64,000 nt of DNA from NCBI GenBank assembly GCA_963730165.1, contig CAVSQS010000005.1, forward strand, positions 124,001-188,000, given 5' to 3'. Positions within the stretch are counted from its first letter, which is position 1, and each line of letters begins with the position of its first letter. This document shows, piece after piece, positions 32,981 to 41,353 of the stretch. The notes under the pieces were generated by a model. The model made no database searches. It was given only the letters and a program-made list of their open reading frames with translations, and was not told the origin of the DNA. The position numbers were made by a program, and so were the translations under genes. The stretch is from DASSQJ01 sp963730165 (GTDB taxonomy: Bacteria; Actinomycetota; Actinomycetes; Actinomycetales; Dermatophilaceae).

Positions 32981-34456
32981 TCAGGGCAGGGGGAAGGCCC
33001 GGCTCACGGGTGAGCTGACGCCGGCGGGCGCGAGCGGCAGCACGGAGACCATCCGGTCCGTTCCCGTGCCGGACGTCGAGACGACCGCGGCCCGCAGCAC
33101 CCCGCTGCCGGCACCCCGCTCGACCCAGACGGCGTCGGCACCGTCGAGGTCGACCGAGGCGGTGTGCTCGCTGGAGAGGCGGACCTTGCGGGTCGTCACG
33201 ACGCCGTCGCGCGTCGTGCGGACCACGGCCGTGGCCGACCCGGCGGTCGTCACGAGGGACAGGTCGCGCGTGACGCCCGTGGTCGACGGCAGCGCCGCAC
33301 CCGAGACCTCCGTGACCGCGGGGGCGGAGGACGCCCAGGCGATGTCACCGGGCGAGGTGCCGGTGCCGGCATCCGTGACGACCCCGGCCACGACCGGCAC
33401 GTCGGAGCTCACGAGCACGGAGTAGATGCCGCTGTCCACGGCGGGCAGGGCGAGCTCCCCGGTGGACCCGCCCGCGACGGCCAGGACGGTGGTCTCGGTG
33501 GTCGGGACGAGCCCCTCGCGACCGAGCACGGAGACCCGCACGACCGCCTGCTCCTCCCCCGGCACCGCGACCCGGAGCGTCGCCTGCTCGCCGAGCAGGG
33601 CCCCGGGGACGACCTGGGTGGTGCGTGGCGAGTCGGTCGGCCCGACGGTGTCGGCGCCACGGGCGGTGCTGCCGTCGAGCCAGGTCTCCGTGAGCGTCGC
33701 CGCGAGCCCACCACCGTCGGCGACGACGTGGACCGCCGGCTGCGTCTCGGTGCCCGCCCATGCGTCGAGGAGCAGGGCGCTGCTCCCCGCGGCGGGGACC
33801 GTCACCGTGCGCACGTCGCCGACCTGGCCGCCCTCGCCGTGCACGCTGACGTCGGCGGTGACCGGGTTGCCCCCCGGGTTGAGCAGGACGAGACGCTCCT
33901 GCCGTCCGGCGCCGGCTCCACCGGCCACCAGCCACAGGTCGGAACGGGCGGGCAGGCAGGGCGCGGTCACCAGTCCGCGCAGGTCCTTGGTGTCGAGCTG
34001 CCACTCCTGCGTGGCGGCGACGGCGGGCGCGAGCGCACCGGAGGCCCGGAGCAGCACCGGACGCTTCGAGGGCAGGGCGGCCTCGACCTCGTCGGGACGG
34101 CCCTCGCCGAGCGCGGCGAGGACCGTCGTGCCCGAGGTGAGCTCGGCGGAGCCCGCCCCGTCGGTCGGCTGGGGCAGCAGGTCGGCGGGCCCGCTCGCCG
34201 CGGCGACGCGCCCCTTGACCTTGACGTCGGGCACACCGCGGATGCCGGTGAGCTCGTCGCCCGGGCACATCGCCGACAGCGAGGTGACCAGGCTCGTGCC
34301 GCTCACCGCGACCGCCTCGGAACCGCTGGCGGCGACGAGGTCGAGGGCGGGAGGGTGGGTCGCGGCGAGCCAGACCAGGCCACCGGCCGCCCCGCCGGCG
34401 AGGACGACGCGGGTGGCTCCGGGGAGGGCGGGGGCGACCCGGCTCCAGCGGCTCAT
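32981..34456 (-). CDS. DUF5719 family extracytoplasmic protein
   Basis: A 491-residue protein with an N-terminal hydrophobic segment (about residues 12-32, uncleaved anchor or signal) and a long beta-rich extracytoplasmic part dominated by Val, Thr and Ala. CPGDELTGI (about 64-72) and a late run of beta repeats (VVAGVVTDAG, SAPAVTEVSG) are typical of DUF5719. Its start overlaps the stop of the large glycosyltransferase (ATGA), a gene pair conserved in actinobacteria, suggesting that it helps or is modified by that enzyme at the outer face of the membrane. Function unknown. Confidence 0.8.
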   Translation of the reverse strand: MSRWSRVAPALPGATRVVLAGGAAGGLVWLAATHPPALDLVAASGSEAVAVSGTSLVTSLSAMCPGDELTGIRGVPDVKVKGRVAAASGPADLLPQPTDGAGSAELTSGTTVLAALGEGRPDEVEAALPSKRPVLLRASGALAPAVAATQEWQLDTKDLRGLVTAPCLPARSDLWLVAGGAGAGRQERLVLLNPGGNPVTADVSVHGEGGQVGDVRTVTVPAAGSSALLLDAWAGTETQPAVHVVADGGGLAATLTETWLDGSTARGADTVGPTDSPRTTQVVPGALLGEQATLRVAVPGEEQAVVRVSVLGREGLVPTTETTVLAVAGGSTGELALPAVDSGIYSVLVSSDVPVVAGVVTDAGTGTSPGDIAWASSAPAVTEVSGAALPSTTGVTRDLSLVTTAGSATAVVRTTRDGVVTTRKVRLSSEHTASVDLDGADAVWVERGAGSGVLRAAVVSTSGTGTDRMVSVLPLAPAGVSSPVSRAFPLP

Positions 34457-37400
34457 CGGCGCGCCACCCGGGCCTCGCGGCGACCGAAGGGCACCGCGAG
34501 GAACGCGAGAACGACGAGGCCGGCGAGCTGCCCGAGGTGCCACCAGCGGTCGGGGTCGGAGAGGGTGACGGTGAGCGTCCCCCGCCCGGGCGGGAGGGCG
34601 TACGTCGGGGACGTCGTGTCGCCGACGGGCCGGAGCACCCGGCCGTCGACCGCGACGACGGCGACGTCGGCCCAGCCGGGCGGCTCGGCGACGACGAGGA
34701 TGCTGTCGGCCGGCGCGTCGATGGTGGTCTCGGTCGCGGCGTGCTGGCCCAGGGTCTCGACGAGGCGGGTCTCGTCGGGGGTCTCCATCCGCAGCCGCGG
34801 GCTGGCGACGAGCGCCTGGCCGCGCTCGTCGGCGGGGCGGACCCGCCACATCTGCCATCCGTCGCGCGGCGAGATCGGCTGCAGCCCGGCGGTGGCGTCG
34901 AGGCGGCGCGCGAGGTCGGGCACGGTCTCGCCGCGGATGGCGAGCAGGTCGACGGCCGCAGCGGCGACGAGCCCCTTCCCCCCGGATCGCGCGTCGAGCA
35001 GGGCGGTGACCCCGTCGGCGGCCCGATCGTCGGAATCGGCGACGGCGGGAAGCGGCCGGACGACGTCGGCGGCCTCGCGGCCGACGAGCCGGTAGCCGGC
35101 GCCCTGCGTGCCCGGGACGACGAAGAGGGACCGCGTCGCGAAGGCACCCAGCGACTGTTCGACGGCCACCGCCGGGCGGGGGTCCCGCCACGCCGCGATC
35201 TCCTCGCCGAAGGTGCCCCAGGCGACCCCGCCGGCGCCGACGACGACGACCGCGACCCCGGCCGTCAGGGCCGCCCACGTCCCGGTGAGCCGCCAGCGCC
35301 CCAGGGAGCGCAGCCGGATGCCGTCGAGCCCGCGCACGAGGGCGAGGACGAGCACGAGGACGAGTGGCAGGAGGAACGTGCCGGACCACAGGGCGATCGG
35401 CTCTCCGGTGCCCTCGACGCCCGCCGGGACGGTACCGAGCCGCAGCGACGGGGCGAGAAGGGCCAGGCCGAGGAGGAGCGGGAGGGCCACGGCGAGCGTG
35501 GTCTGGGCCGCGCGCCAGCGACGCCCGCGCACGACGGCCAGGACGCCGGCGACGGCGAGGGGCGCACTGGTCCAGACCAGCGGCGCCCCCGGGCCGCCGG
35601 GGTGGAGGAGGGCGAGCTGCCACGGGTCGGGGGGCGTACCGCCCCACTGGGCGAGGCCGGAGCCGGCGACGAGCTCCGGCCACGCGGTCGGGGACGCCGT
35701 GACGAACCAGGGGGCCAGGAGCGCGACGGGCAGGACGGCGACGAGGAGGGCGTGGCCGCGGGTGCCGCCGCGGACGAGCAGGAGGACCAGCGCCGCGGCC
35801 ACGGGCGGCACGAGCAGGACCGGGGCGAACGCCCCGAGGACGACGAGGGCGAGCGCGGTCGCGAACGAGCTGGTCGCCGTCGAGCGCCGTACCGCGACGA
35901 GCCAGAGCCCGGCGAGGACGCCCGGGAGCAGGACGAGCGCGACCAGGGCCCCGAGCCGGCCCTGGGCCAGCGAGGCGGCGGCCACGCCCGAGGTCGCCCA
36001 GGCGAACGCCCCGAGGGCGCGCAGCCAGGCCGAGCGGGTGACGACCCGCAGGGCGAGGTAGGCGCCCGCCGCGGCGAGCGGCATCGCGAGGAGGACGAGG
36101 AGCCCGACGACCAACCCCGCCGGTGAGGCCGGCGTCGGAACCAGCGGCAGGTGCGCCACGAGCCACGCCGGCCCGGCGAGGAGGAGGGCGGTCGGCCCGG
36201 CCGGGTCGCGTCCGCCGAGCCCGGCGCCCGTCCAGCCGTCGGTCCAGGCGTGCCAGAGGGTGGCGGCATCCGCGCTCGTCCCGACGAGCTCGCCGCCGGA
36301 CAGGCCCGCACCGAGCCCGGTCCAGACCCCCGTCCCGAGGGACCGGGCGGCCACCCCCGCGACCGCGGCCGAGGCGAGCACGGCGACGACGCCCGGGTGG
36401 GTGACGACCTTGACCAGCCACGAGCGTGGTGTCAGCTCGGCGGCCTGCTGGCCCGTCGGGGGGCGCGGCGGGACCAGCGCGTGGTGCACGGCATCCGCCC
36501 AACCCGTGAGCACCGAGCGACGGGGCTCGAAGAGCGAGCGCAGGTGCCGGCGCCGGACGACCCGCGGGTGCCGGGTGCGCCACCGCGCGCGCAGCCCGCG
36601 CACGGGGTCGACGGCGGCGAGCGCCGAGAGCTCGGCACCGGCGGCTCTCGGCCGCTTGAGGAGCAGCAGCCCGACCGCCGCGAGGAGCGAGGTGGCGACG
36701 ATCCAGACGGCGAGGAACGGGGTCGACCACCACGGCGCGCGGGCCAGGGCGACGCGGCGGGCGCCGCGGCGGCGAGCGGCCGACGACGCGGACACGCACG
36801 CGACCCCCGGCGCGGACCGCATCCGGGCGGTGGGCACGACGACGACCCGGCGGCCGGCGGCCTGCGCCCGCCAGCCGAGGTCGAGGTCGGCGCCGACGTC
36901 GCCGAACGAGGTCTCCCAGCCGTGCAGCCCGAGGAGGAGGTCGCGCTCGACGAGCGTGCCCGCGAACGGCACGGCGAGCGCGTCCGAGATCCGGTCGTAC
37001 TGCCCCTGGTCGGGCTCCCCGGGTGCGGGCCGTGCGAAGAGGCGGCCGCCACGGGTCGCGCGGATGCCCATGGCGCGCAGCCGCCCCGGCGCCTCGGCGT
37101 CGAGGTGCTTGGGGCCGAGCAGGCCGGTGGACGGTGACCGGCGCCAGGTGTCGACGAGGGCCACGAGGGCGCCCGGCTCGGGGGTGGCCCCGACGGGCAC
37201 GAACCACAGCAGCGAGGGGCCGCCCGGCGGCGGCTCGAGCGCGGCGACGGCGTCGTGCGCCGCGCGCCGCGCGGGAACGCGCGGGTCGGCGGCGACGACG
37301 GTGACCGGGACGGCAGTGGTCTCGGCGACCGTCGCGACGACGTCCGCGAGGGTGAGCGGGAGGTCGGGGACAAGGTCGTCCGGGTCGTCGGGCAGGGCCC

Positions 37401-37617
37401 GGGGCGGCGCCTCGGCCTCGTCGAGGAAGCGACCGCCGGTGCGGTCGACGACGACGACCTCGTCGGGGTGCAGCGACTGCGCCAGCAGGGCCGCGAGGGC
37501 GTCGCCGGTACCCGAGGGGTCGAGCCGGCTCACGAGGACCGCGGTGACGACCGGTGGCACCGCGCCGGTCGGAGCGGCCGGAGCGGTGTCGGTCGGACGC
37601 GCGGGAGCCAGCGTCAT
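34453..37617 (-). CDS. giant family 2 glycosyltransferase with polytopic membrane domain
   Basis: A 1054-residue protein. Residues 24-265 form a GT2 domain: AVLVSRLDPSGTGDAL, LWFVPVGATPEPGAL (metal-site region) and the acceptor motif GDVGADLDLGWRAQAAG (239-255). The helices start near residue 280 (two hydrophobic anchors), and about a dozen more lie between 400 and 850, with a soluble segment before a final helix near residue 1030. This fusion resembles GT2-plus-membrane proteins next to whiB in actinobacteria. It probably elongates a cell-wall glycan and may export it. No ribosome site is obvious; the gene lies 22 bp after whiB. Confidence 0.82.
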   Translation of the reverse strand: MTLAPARPTDTAPAAPTGAVPPVVTAVLVSRLDPSGTGDALAALLAQSLHPDEVVVVDRTGGRFLDEAEAPPRALPDDPDDLVPDLPLTLADVVATVAETTAVPVTVVAADPRVPARRAAHDAVAALEPPPGGPSLLWFVPVGATPEPGALVALVDTWRRSPSTGLLGPKHLDAEAPGRLRAMGIRATRGGRLFARPAPGEPDQGQYDRISDALAVPFAGTLVERDLLLGLHGWETSFGDVGADLDLGWRAQAAGRRVVVVPTARMRSAPGVACVSASSAARRRGARRVALARAPWWSTPFLAVWIVATSLLAAVGLLLLKRPRAAGAELSALAAVDPVRGLRARWRTRHPRVVRRRHLRSLFEPRRSVLTGWADAVHHALVPPRPPTGQQAAELTPRSWLVKVVTHPGVVAVLASAAVAGVAARSLGTGVWTGLGAGLSGGELVGTSADAATLWHAWTDGWTGAGLGGRDPAGPTALLLAGPAWLVAHLPLVPTPASPAGLVVGLLVLLAMPLAAAGAYLALRVVTRSAWLRALGAFAWATSGVAAASLAQGRLGALVALVLLPGVLAGLWLVAVRRSTATSSFATALALVVLGAFAPVLLVPPVAAALVLLLVRGGTRGHALLVAVLPVALLAPWFVTASPTAWPELVAGSGLAQWGGTPPDPWQLALLHPGGPGAPLVWTSAPLAVAGVLAVVRGRRWRAAQTTLAVALPLLLGLALLAPSLRLGTVPAGVEGTGEPIALWSGTFLLPLVLVLVLALVRGLDGIRLRSLGRWRLTGTWAALTAGVAVVVVGAGGVAWGTFGEEIAAWRDPRPAVAVEQSLGAFATRSLFVVPGTQGAGYRLVGREAADVVRPLPAVADSDDRAADGVTALLDARSGGKGLVAAAAVDLLAIRGETVPDLARRLDATAGLQPISPRDGWQMWRVRPADERGQALVASPRLRMETPDETRLVETLGQHAATETTIDAPADSILVVAEPPGWADVAVVAVDGRVLRPVGDTTSPTYALPPGRGTLTVTLSDPDRWWHLGQLAGLVVLAFLAVPFGRREARVARR

Positions 37618-37639
37618 GCGGGGGCGGAGCGGCGAACCG

Positions 37640-37915
37640 TCAGACCGCGCGCTTCTTCAGCTTGCGCCGCTCGCGCTCGGAGAGACCGCCCCAGATGCCG
37701 AAGCGCTCGTCGTTGGCGAGGGCGTACTCGAGGCACTCGGCCCGGACCTCGCAGCCGACGCAGACCTTCTTGGCCTCGCGGGTGGAGCCGCCCTTCTCGG
37801 GGAAGAACGCCTCGGGGTCGGTCTGCGCGCACAGCGAGCGCTCCTGCCAGGACAGGGCACCCTCCTCCACGTCCGCGCCGTCGACCATTCCCTCGATGAG
37901 ATAGAGCTCCTGCAT
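37640..37915 (-). CDS. whiB: WhiB-family iron-sulfur transcriptional regulator
   Basis: A 91-residue WhiB protein. The four cluster cysteines are Cys29, Cys52, Cys55 and Cys61 (the C-x2-C-x5-C arrangement after the first Cys), followed by the GIWGG turn (73-77) and the basic ERERRKLKKRA tail. It binds a 4Fe-4S cluster and acts with the primary sigma factor. It most resembles the WhiB2/WhmD group, linked to septation and wall growth. ATG 37915 with GAGGAGG 5-6 nt upstream. Transcribed from a separate promoter 55-90 nt upstream and leading into the glycosyltransferase-DUF5719 genes. Confidence 0.93.
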   Translation of the reverse strand: MQELYLIEGMVDGADVEEGALSWQERSLCAQTDPEAFFPEKGGSTREAKKVCVGCEVRAECLEYALANDERFGIWGGLSERERRKLKKRAV

Positions 37916-37978
37916 CGGTCCCTCCTCGACCCTCGACCCGTGTGCACCGGCCGGGTGGCTCCGGAGCACATGCATGGA

Positions 37979-38008
37979 ATTACACGCGTGTCATGCACCC
38001 GGCGTCAA
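37979..38008 (-). promoter_or_regulatory. whiB promoter, TTGACG-18-TGTAAT
   Basis: On the reverse strand TTGACG (38003-38008) and TGTAAT (37979-37984) are separated by 18 bp, close to consensus for a primary-sigma promoter. The predicted start near 37972 gives a leader of about 56 nt. The rest of the 321-bp whiB-cofD gap is GC-rich with nothing else I recognise, apart from a GAGACT box 7 nt before cofD. Confidence 0.65.
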
Positions 38009-38236
38009 GCCACTTGGTGTTATTGGGACAACTTTCCGGAATCCCGGGCGTGTCGCGCCGGGGGCGCGCACGGCGTCATCCGCCCACCCCCGGGCTCGGG
38101 TGTGGCGCCTCCGGACGGGCCGCCGGCCCCCTTCCCACCGGCCCGAAATCGACGAAGGCGTCGATCGCCGTACGGCTGGGGCAAGGGGCCGGGGGCGCGT
38201 CCTCCCCCGGCTCGCGGGGCTGGGAGACTCTGCCCC

Positions 38237-39214
38237 ATGCGAATCACGGCACTGGCCGGCGGGGTCGGCGGCGCGCGCTTCATCCGCGGACTTCGCCACC
38301 ACCTCGACACCACCCCCGGCCTCGAGGACGCAGAGGTCACCGTCGTCGCCAACACCGGCGACGACATCACGCTCTTCGGGCTACGGGTCTGTCCCGACGT
38401 CGACACGCTCCTCTACACGCTCGGCGGCGGCGTCCACGAGGGCCAGGGCTGGGGGCGCGCCGACGAGTCGCACCGCCTGCAGGCCGAGCTGGCCGCCTAC
38501 GGCGCGCAGCCGCAGTGGTTCGCCCTCGGCGACCTCGACATCGCGACGCACGTCGTCCGCTCCCAGTGGCTCGGGCAGGGCCTGACCCTCTCCGAGGTCA
38601 CCGCGCGGCTCGCCGGGCGCTGGGGCCTGCCCGACCGCGGCATCCGCCTCCTGCCGATGACGGACACGCCGGTCGAGACCCACGTCGTCGTCGACGACGG
38701 CGAGGGGGGCGAGCGGGCGATCCACTTCCAGGAGTGGTGGGTCCGCCACCAGGCCGCCCTGCCGGCGCGGCGCTTCGTCGTGGCGGGGCTGGACCGGGCG
38801 GCGCCCGCCCCGGGGGTCCTCGACGCCATCCGCGGCGCCGACGTCGTCCTCCTGCCGCCGAGCAACCCGGTGGTCTCGATCGGGATCATCCTCGGCGTCC
38901 CGGGGGTCCGCGACGCGCTCCGGGGGACGACGGCGCCCGTCGTCGGGGTCGCGCCGCTCATCTCCGGGCAGCCGGTCCGCGGACACGCCGACGCCTGCCT
39001 GCGCGCCATCGGTGTCGAGTCCTCGGCCGGAGCGGTCGCGGGGCTCTACGAGGACTTCCTCGACGGGTGGCTCGTCGACCCGGCCGACACCGGCACGAGG
39101 CCGACCCGCGCCCGGCTCGAGGCGTTCGACGGGCCGCTGCTCATGACCGACGTCGAGGCCGCGGGCCGGATCGCCGCGCACGCGCTGCGGCTCGCCGAGT
39201 CCGTCGCGCCGTGA
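38237..39214 (+). CDS. cofD: 2-phospho-L-lactate transferase (F420 biosynthesis)
   Basis: A 325-residue CofD/FbiA protein. The N-terminal glycine-rich LAGGVGGARF (6-15), VVANTGDDITLFGLRVCPDVDTLLY, RWGLPDRGIRLLPMTD and NPVVSIGIILGVPG are family signatures. It joins the activated lactate or PEP moiety to the riboflavin-derived FO to form (dehydro)F420-0. The start is ATG 38237; a much longer upstream open frame lies over the glycosyltransferase and whiB genes and is rejected. GAGACT 7 nt before the ATG is a possible leaderless -10. One base separates it from cofE. Confidence 0.93.
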   Translation: MRITALAGGVGGARFIRGLRHHLDTTPGLEDAEVTVVANTGDDITLFGLRVCPDVDTLLYTLGGGVHEGQGWGRADESHRLQAELAAYGAQPQWFALGDLDIATHVVRSQWLGQGLTLSEVTARLAGRWGLPDRGIRLLPMTDTPVETHVVVDDGEGGERAIHFQEWWVRHQAALPARRFVVAGLDRAAPAPGVLDAIRGADVVLLPPSNPVVSIGIILGVPGVRDALRGTTAPVVGVAPLISGQPVRGHADACLRAIGVESSAGAVAGLYEDFLDGWLVDPADTGTRPTRARLEAFDGPLLMTDVEAAGRIAAHALRLAESVAP

Positions 39215-39215
39215 G

Positions 39216-40304
39216 GTGGCTCGGGTGAGCGAGGACGCACCGGCGGGCGCCGTCACCGTCCACCCCGTCACCGGCCTGCCGGAGGTGGCGCCCGGCGACG
39301 ACCTCGCCGCCCTGCTGCTCGCCGCGCTCGAGCGCGGCGCGCTGCGGCTCGCCGACGGCGACTGCCTCGTCGTGTCGAGCAAGGTCGTCTCCAAGGCGCT
39401 CGGGCTGGTCTGGGACGGGCCGAGGGCGGAGGCGGTCGAGGCCGGGAGCCGCCGCGTCGTGGCCGAGCGCAGCGGCCCCACCGGCGTGACGCGCGTCGTC
39501 GAGGCGGCGGCCGGGCCGGTGATGGCCGCGGCCGGGGTCGACGCGTCGAACACCGGCCCGTCAAGGGCGGTGCTCCTCCTGCCGGAGGACCCCGACGCCG
39601 AGGCCGCACGCCTGCGGTCGGCACTGCTCGCCGCGTGCGCTCCCCCGGCCCCGTCGGAGCTCGGGATCGTGCTCTCCGACACCGCGGGTCGGCCGTGGCG
39701 GGCCGGACAGACGGACTTCGCCCTCGGGGCCGCGGGCCTGGCCGTGCTCGACGACCTGCGCGGGCACGTCGACGCCGACGGCCGGCCGCTCGCGGTCACG
39801 GCGCGGGCCCTCGCCGACGAGGTGGCGGCGGCTGCCGACCTCGTCAAGGGCAAGGCCGACGGCGTCCCGACGGCGCTCGTGCGCGGCCTGCCCCGCTCGT
39901 GGTTCGGCGGGGACGCCGACGGCGCCCGTTCCCTCGTGCGCACCGGGCCGACCGACTGGTTCGCGCTCGGTCACGTCGAGGCGGTCCGCGCGGCGCTCGG
40001 TGTGGCGCCGGGGTCGGCGGATGCCGCATCGGTCGGGCTCCCCTCGACCGCGCCGGAGCCGCTCAGCACCCGGGTCGGGCGCGTGGTGGCCCTGGCGCTG
40101 CACGACGTCCCGGACGGGTCCGCCGACGTCGCCGTCGACGAGCAGGCCGGGAGCGCCGAGATCACCCTCGGCGCGTCCGACCCCTACGAGCTCGGGCGCC
40201 TCGCGTCCCGCCTCGAGGTGGCCGGGGCGGCGGAGTCGCTCGGTTGCGAGGTCGCGGCCCGTGGCCCGGCCACCGTCACGATGCGGCTCGCGACATCCGC
40301 CTGA
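39216..40304 (+). CDS. cofE: coenzyme F420-0:L-glutamate ligase
   Basis: A 362-residue CofE that adds glutamates to F420-0. Visible motifs: SSKVVSKALG (54-63, where family members usually have Glu rather than Leu62), GVDASNTG (107-114) and DTAGRPWRAGQTDFALG (155-171). The CofE domain ends near residue 245. Mycobacterial FbiB fuses a nitroreductase domain of about 200 residues here; this protein has only about 115, without clear FMN-binding features. The start is GTG 39216; GTG 39225 is an alternative. Coupled to cofD in a two-gene operon. Confidence 0.9.
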   Translation: MARVSEDAPAGAVTVHPVTGLPEVAPGDDLAALLLAALERGALRLADGDCLVVSSKVVSKALGLVWDGPRAEAVEAGSRRVVAERSGPTGVTRVVEAAAGPVMAAAGVDASNTGPSRAVLLLPEDPDAEAARLRSALLAACAPPAPSELGIVLSDTAGRPWRAGQTDFALGAAGLAVLDDLRGHVDADGRPLAVTARALADEVAAAADLVKGKADGVPTALVRGLPRSWFGGDADGARSLVRTGPTDWFALGHVEAVRAALGVAPGSADAASVGLPSTAPEPLSTRVGRVVALALHDVPDGSADVAVDEQAGSAEITLGASDPYELGRLASRLEVAGAAESLGCEVAARGPATVTMRLATSA

Positions 40305-40337
40305 GGCTGCGGCCCCGCCGTGGTGGTCCCACCCCCG

Positions 40338-41297
40338 CTACTGCCCATCGAGCACCATCCGGTCGACGGCCTGTGCATAGGTGAGCCGGTTCCGTGGGGG
40401 TGGCGCCTCGACGGGCGGAGTGGAGCCCCACTCCGCGAAGGTGATTCCCGTGCCGGGGTACTCCTCCCGGTCGACGGAGTCGACGAGTCCGTCGGCCCCG
40501 ACCCGCCAGAGGGTCAGGGCCTCCCCGAGCTGCGCGCCGTCCTGGAGCGGCATCCCCTGCACGAGTCCCATCGACTCCCACGCGACGACGGCGCGGAACG
40601 TCGTGCCGCCCGGTCCGACGTCCACCACCTCGACGGGCCGGTCGTCGAGGATCCCGGCGGCGAGCGCGGGCAGGGAGCCGTGGTACCGGGTCTCGAGCGA
40701 GCGTCGGGCGAGGTAGCGGTTGTCCGACGTGGTGTCGTACACCGGCAGCTCGACCCACAGATCAGGGGACCCCGGGAGCATGCCGGCCGCCTCGGGGAGG
40801 TAGGCGGCGTCGCCCACGACCCGCCACTGGCCCGCCTCCACCGAGCCGCCCGCTGAGGGGTAGGACCGACGCTCATCGACGTCGGTGCGGCCATCCCGGA
40901 AGGTCACCGCGGCGACGACGTCGATCTCGTCCTCCCAGCGGGCCGTCCACGTGCCGGCCGCTGCCGCGGACGCGGCGACCCAGCAGCGGAACGAGGACGG
41001 GTCGACCTCCCCGCCCACCACCGGGTCCGGCACCACGGGCGTCTCCGGACAGTCGTCGAGCGTGTCGCCCAGGACCGCGGCGAGCGTGGGGTGCGCGGTT
41101 GCCAGCTCGTCGGGCACCACCATCAGGTCAGGTCCGGGCCCCTCTCCGGAGGACTCGACGGATGCGGTGCCCGGCGGTCCGGGCACCCACGGTGCCGTGC
41201 ACGCTCCGGCGGCGCCCACCGTCAGCGCCACCGTCACTGCGGGCACGAGGACGCCCCACCGCCGGCCCCGGTCCGATCCCCGCCCTCCCCCGACCAC
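40338..41297 (-). CDS. predicted lipoprotein, unknown function
   Basis: A 319-residue exported protein. The N-terminus is basic, followed by a hydrophobic stretch (16-29) and the lipobox-like AGAC (30-33), giving a probable lipidated Cys33. The mature region begins with a Pro/Ser-rich linker, then a mixed fold with two further cysteines (DDCPE and FRCWV), which could form a disulphide, and a Trp/Tyr-rich centre. I do not recognise a family. TAGGCT ends 6 nt before GTG 41297, so it is transcribed separately from the preceding operon. Confidence 0.65.
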   Translation of the reverse strand: MVGGGRGSDRGRRWGVLVPAVTVALTVGAAGACTAPWVPGPPGTASVESSGEGPGPDLMVVPDELATAHPTLAAVLGDTLDDCPETPVVPDPVVGGEVDPSSFRCWVAASAAAAGTWTARWEDEIDVVAAVTFRDGRTDVDERRSYPSAGGSVEAGQWRVVGDAAYLPEAAGMLPGSPDLWVELPVYDTTSDNRYLARRSLETRYHGSLPALAAGILDDRPVEVVDVGPGGTTFRAVVAWESMGLVQGMPLQDGAQLGEALTLWRVGADGLVDSVDREEYPGTGITFAEWGSTPPVEAPPPRNRLTYAQAVDRMVLDGQ

Positions 41298-41303
41298 GCG
41301 TGG

Positions 41304-41309
41304 AGCCTA
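41304..41309 (-). promoter_or_regulatory. -10 box TAGGCT, leaderless start of lipoprotein gene
   Basis: TAGGCT on the reverse strand ends 6 nt before the GTG at 41297; no ribosome-binding site. Confidence 0.5.
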
Positions 41310-41353
41310 GCCCCAGGGGGTGGTCGGGGGGCGTCGGTCGGCCGCGGGCGCGC

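Noticed and set aside
32981..37207. 1408-codon reverse open frame
   Set aside because: Only its last 492 codons are DUF5719; the rest is an out-of-frame reading of the glycosyltransferase gene.
36260..38236. Upstream extension of the cofD frame
   Set aside because: It runs antisense across the glycosyltransferase and whiB genes; CofD starts with its glycine motif at 38237.
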